Assembly: GCA_004552725.1 (NCBI GenBank)
Contig: SFNM01000099.1
Coordinates: 1-6,882 of the forward strand
Origin: Bacteroidales bacterium
Lineage (GTDB): Bacteria > Bacteroidota > Bacteroidia > Bacteroidales > Muribaculaceae
Direction of reading: 5' to 3'
Length of the DNA stretch: 6,882 nt
Shown: in pieces, positions 4,867-6,882 of the stretch
How positions within the stretch are numbered: position 1 is the first letter of the stretch
Layout of the letters: the number at the start of each line of letters is the position of its first letter
Notes under the pieces: generated by a model
Seen by the model: only the letters and a program-made list of their open reading frames with translations
The model's database searches: none
Told to the model about the DNA's origin: nothing
Program-made: the position numbers and the translations under genes

Positions 4867-6630
4867 TTAACGACGCTGGCGGAATGTGCCCTTGATTGTA
4901 TCTACTACGTTGATGATATAGTCGCCGGTGCGTTCGAAGTCGCTCACGATATCCATGTAGTAAATACCGGCCTGGTATTCATACTTACCGCTGTTGATAT
5001 TAGCGATATTGGCAGAGCGGTATGCGTTGCGCATATTGTTGATTTCGCGTTCCTTATTATAGGAGTCAATCAGCGGACGTTCATGCAATGTCTCCATCTC
5101 CAAGTCGCGCAGTTCAACCAACATCAAGTCCATTGCTTCGGTCACATACTTGTGCATTGTGTCGATGTTGGTATAAATTTCTTCGGTAAATGTCACGTTG
5201 CTCTCGATTTTTCGAGTCAAAATTTTACCGACACCCATACAGCAGTCGGCAATCGACTCTATCTCACTCACAATCGCCAATAATGCGGTGATGCGGAGTT
5301 TTGATTCATTCGACAAACGGCCTTCAGCACACTGATTGAGGTACTTCGCTATCTCGATTTCCATGCGGTCGGAGATGTCTTCGTATTTCTCCAAACGCGA
5401 ATACAACTTGGTGAAATCTTCGCTCTTTTCCTTGGTATGGATTAGATTAGCGCTCATATCAATCATGCGTCTAACGCGTTCGGCGAAAACCAGCACTTCT
5501 TTCTCGGCCATAGCAATATTCAATTCGGCCGAGGTGAGCAAGCCGCGCGAGATAAATTTGAGCGAGAACTCGTCGGTAGTTTTGCGAGCCGGCACCATCC
5601 ATTCCACAATTTTCACATACATACCTGTGAGCCAAATCATTATGCACACGTTCACTATGTTGAAGGTGGTATGGAACACCGACAAGCCTACTGATACACT
5701 CAACTGCATACTATTGATTACAGAGACATCGCTATTACCCTGCTCCACATAATCAAACAAAGCATTCGGATCGCCGGCACCCAGCAATTTAGTAATCCAC
5801 GCGTTCAATTCAGCAAATGGGAAGAACACGGCCACGCACCACAGCGTGCCGAGGGTATTAAACAACAAGTGGCCCATAGCGGTGCGCTTTGCAGCCACAT
5901 TACCGCTCATAGAAGCCAATAGAGGTGTGATAGTAGTACCGATATTCGAGCCGAGCACCAAAGCGCAAGCCAAATCGAAGGTAATCCAACCTTTGGTGCA
6001 CATAATCAGCACTATAGCAAAAGTGGCGGCCGACGATTGAATGATGGCAGTGACAATCATACCAACCAATGCAAAGAGCAGCACAGATAGGAAGCCCATG
6101 TTGGCATAGCCTTGCAAGGCGGCAAACATTTCCGGGTCCTTGCTCAAATCGGGCACGTACAAGTTGATAGTACTCAAGCCCATAAACAAGAACGCGAATC
6201 CTATCAAGAATTCGCCGATACTCTTGCTCCTGTTTTTATTCGAGAATAATAATACCACAGCAAGACCGATGAGCGGCATTATCACCAACGACATATCTAC
6301 TTTGAAGCCAAATAACGATATAATCCAGGCGGTGAAGGTGGTACCTACGTTGGCACCGAAAATCACAGCCATCGACTGGGCCAGCGACATCAAACCCGCG
6401 TTCACAAAACTTACAACCATCACCGTCGAAGCCGACGAACTCTGAATTAACGCCGTGATGGCACATCCGGTGAGCAAACCGGCGAAGCGGTTGCGCGTCA
6501 TTGCTTGAAGAATATTACGCAAACGGTCACCAGCGGCCTTCTGAAGGCCCTCGCTCATTACTTTCATGCCGTACAAGAACAAACCTACGGCGCCGAGCAA
6601 GCCTAAGAACTGTGTAATGCTATAGTCCAT
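4867..6630 (-). CDS. Na/Pi-cotransporter family protein with C-terminal PhoU-like domain
   Basis: The 587-residue protein belongs to the bacterial Na+/phosphate symporter family (NptA/YjbB type, Pfam PF02690 twice). Residues about 5-345 are membrane-embedded and carry the inverted-repeat signatures: QSSSAST (63-69) with GANVGTT (92-98) in the first half and QSSAAT (198-203) with GSNIGTT (227-233) in the second. The serine-rich motifs form the substrate and sodium site in this fold. A helical cytoplasmic C-terminal part (about 360-580) with LEKYEDISDRMEIEI (413-427) and SDFERTGDYI (563-572) is the PhoU-like domain often fused to these transporters and linked to control by phosphate. Members import or, as reported for YjbB, export phosphate; the sequence does not say which. 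The start MDYSITQFLG at 6630 matches the family and follows a -7 box. The gene appears intact and monocistronic, with its stop 4 bp from that of dtd on the other strand. Confidence 0.96.
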   Translation of the reverse strand: MDYSITQFLGLLGAVGLFLYGMKVMSEGLQKAAGDRLRNILQAMTRNRFAGLLTGCAITALIQSSSASTVMVVSFVNAGLMSLAQSMAVIFGANVGTTFTAWIISLFGFKVDMSLVIMPLIGLAVVLLFSNKNRSKSIGEFLIGFAFLFMGLSTINLYVPDLSKDPEMFAALQGYANMGFLSVLLFALVGMIVTAIIQSSAATFAIVLIMCTKGWITFDLACALVLGSNIGTTITPLLASMSGNVAAKRTAMGHLLFNTLGTLWCVAVFFPFAELNAWITKLLGAGDPNALFDYVEQGNSDVSVINSMQLSVSVGLSVFHTTFNIVNVCIMIWLTGMYVKIVEWMVPARKTTDEFSLKFISRGLLTSAELNIAMAEKEVLVFAERVRRMIDMSANLIHTKEKSEDFTKLYSRLEKYEDISDRMEIEIAKYLNQCAEGRLSNESKLRITALLAIVSEIESIADCCMGVGKILTRKIESNVTFTEEIYTNIDTMHKYVTEAMDLMLVELRDLEMETLHERPLIDSYNKEREINNMRNAYRSANIANINSGKYEYQAGIYYMDIVSDFERTGDYIINVVDTIKGTFRQRR

Positions 6631-6669
6631 ATCGATACTTTATTGCCGACCCTTCGATGAGACAGCCCA

Positions 6670-6677
6670 CAAAGTTA
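6670..6677 (-). promoter_or_regulatory. -7 box of the Na/Pi transporter gene
   Basis: The minus strand reads TAACTTTG at 6677-6670, a full match to the Bacteroidota -7 consensus, 39 bp upstream of the ATG at 6630, giving a leader of about 33 nt. No clear TTTG lies at the standard spacing; ATTG at 6703-6700 is the nearest weak candidate, with a 22-bp spacer. The 6678-6783 stretch is AT-rich and shows no gene and no other clear element. Confidence 0.6.
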
Positions 6678-6783
6678 ATCATTTTTAATCAAAATTTCAC
6701 AATTTCTACATAAAAATTTAACATCAAAAGCAAAAAACTTCGCTGGAACTCAGGATTGGTGAAAAAAAGCGGTGGGGTCGGTG

Positions 6784-6820
6784 AAAATAGAAAAGCGTCG
6801 AAGTATTCCTTCGACGCTTT
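6784..6820 (-). terminator. Intrinsic terminator of tRNA-Asn
   Basis: On the minus strand a perfect 11-bp stem, AAAGCGTCGAA / TTCGACGCTTT (6820-6810 with 6802-6792; 7-nt loop), runs into TTTTCTATTTTC. It starts 1 nt after the tRNA discriminator base. Confidence 0.9.
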
Positions 6821-6821
6821 G

Positions 6822-6882
6822 CGCTTCAAGATGGACTCGAACCAACGACCCTCTGATTAACAGTCAGATGCTCTAACCGACT
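6822..6882 (-). tRNA. tRNA-Asn, anticodon GUU (5' part cut by right edge)
   Basis: The minus strand shows part of the D arm (AGTCGGTTAGAGC), an anticodon stem TCTGA / TCAGA around the loop CTGTTAA with anticodon GTT at 6861-6859, a 5-nt variable loop, a T arm with GGTTCGAGTCC, and the 3' acceptor strand TTGAAGC. The discriminator is G at 6822, as usual for bacterial tRNA-Asn. CCA is not encoded (the next bases are CGC). The outermost 5' acceptor strand and first D-arm bases lie beyond the window. The T stem has one unpaired T-T position (bases at 6845 and 6831). Confidence 0.93.

Overview
The window looks like chromosomal DNA of a member of the Bacteroidales (Bacteroidota), possibly a gut lineage such as Muribaculaceae; the family is inference. 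The evidence is four copies of the Bacteroidota -7 box TAACTTTG in front of genes, no convincing Shine-Dalgarno sequences, and protein families typical of this phylum: a PCMD-domain secreted protein, a DUF1573 protein and a beta-helix lipoprotein with an acidic stretch after the lipobox cysteine.

Layout, left to right. (1) Positions 1-267, minus strand: the first 89 codons of an unrecognised, highly charged, probably coiled-coil protein that runs off the left edge. (2) Positions 402-557, minus strand: a complete tRNA-Val(UAC) unit with -33/-7 promoter, gene and intrinsic terminator. (3) Positions 558-773: AT-rich intergenic DNA holding a strong hairpin that looks like a minus-strand terminator but has no visible gene to serve, then the promoter of the next gene. 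(4) Positions 774-4862, plus strand: a secreted PCMD protein; a 154-bp spacer carrying two tandem 52-bp units, each a perfect inverted repeat of TTTTACCCAAAT; a secreted three-repeat DUF1573 protein; a lipoprotein with an ASH-like N-terminal domain and a beta-helix body; and D-aminoacyl-tRNA deacylase (dtd). (5) Positions 4867-6630, minus strand: a Na/Pi-cotransporter family protein with a C-terminal PhoU-like domain, convergent with dtd with 4 bp between the stop codons. (6) Positions 6784-6882, minus strand: a tRNA-Asn(GUU), cut by the right edge, with its terminator.

The three plus-strand envelope proteins probably act outside the cytoplasm, two as Sec-exported proteins and one as a lipoprotein that may reach the cell surface. 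The last two both contain ASH/DUF1573-like Ig-fold modules and are probably co-transcribed, with dtd 12 bp behind the lipoprotein. Their substrate or partner cannot be read from the sequence. dtd and the phosphate transporter are housekeeping genes.

The feature most worth a second look is the repeat block at 1767-1865. Its four complementary arms can pair in mutually exclusive ways, and its last arm reaches the expected -33 region of the DUF1573 gene, whose -7 box lies only 4 bp from the ATG and so predicts a leaderless or nearly leaderless mRNA. I see no defence system, CRISPR array, transposase or integrase in this window.
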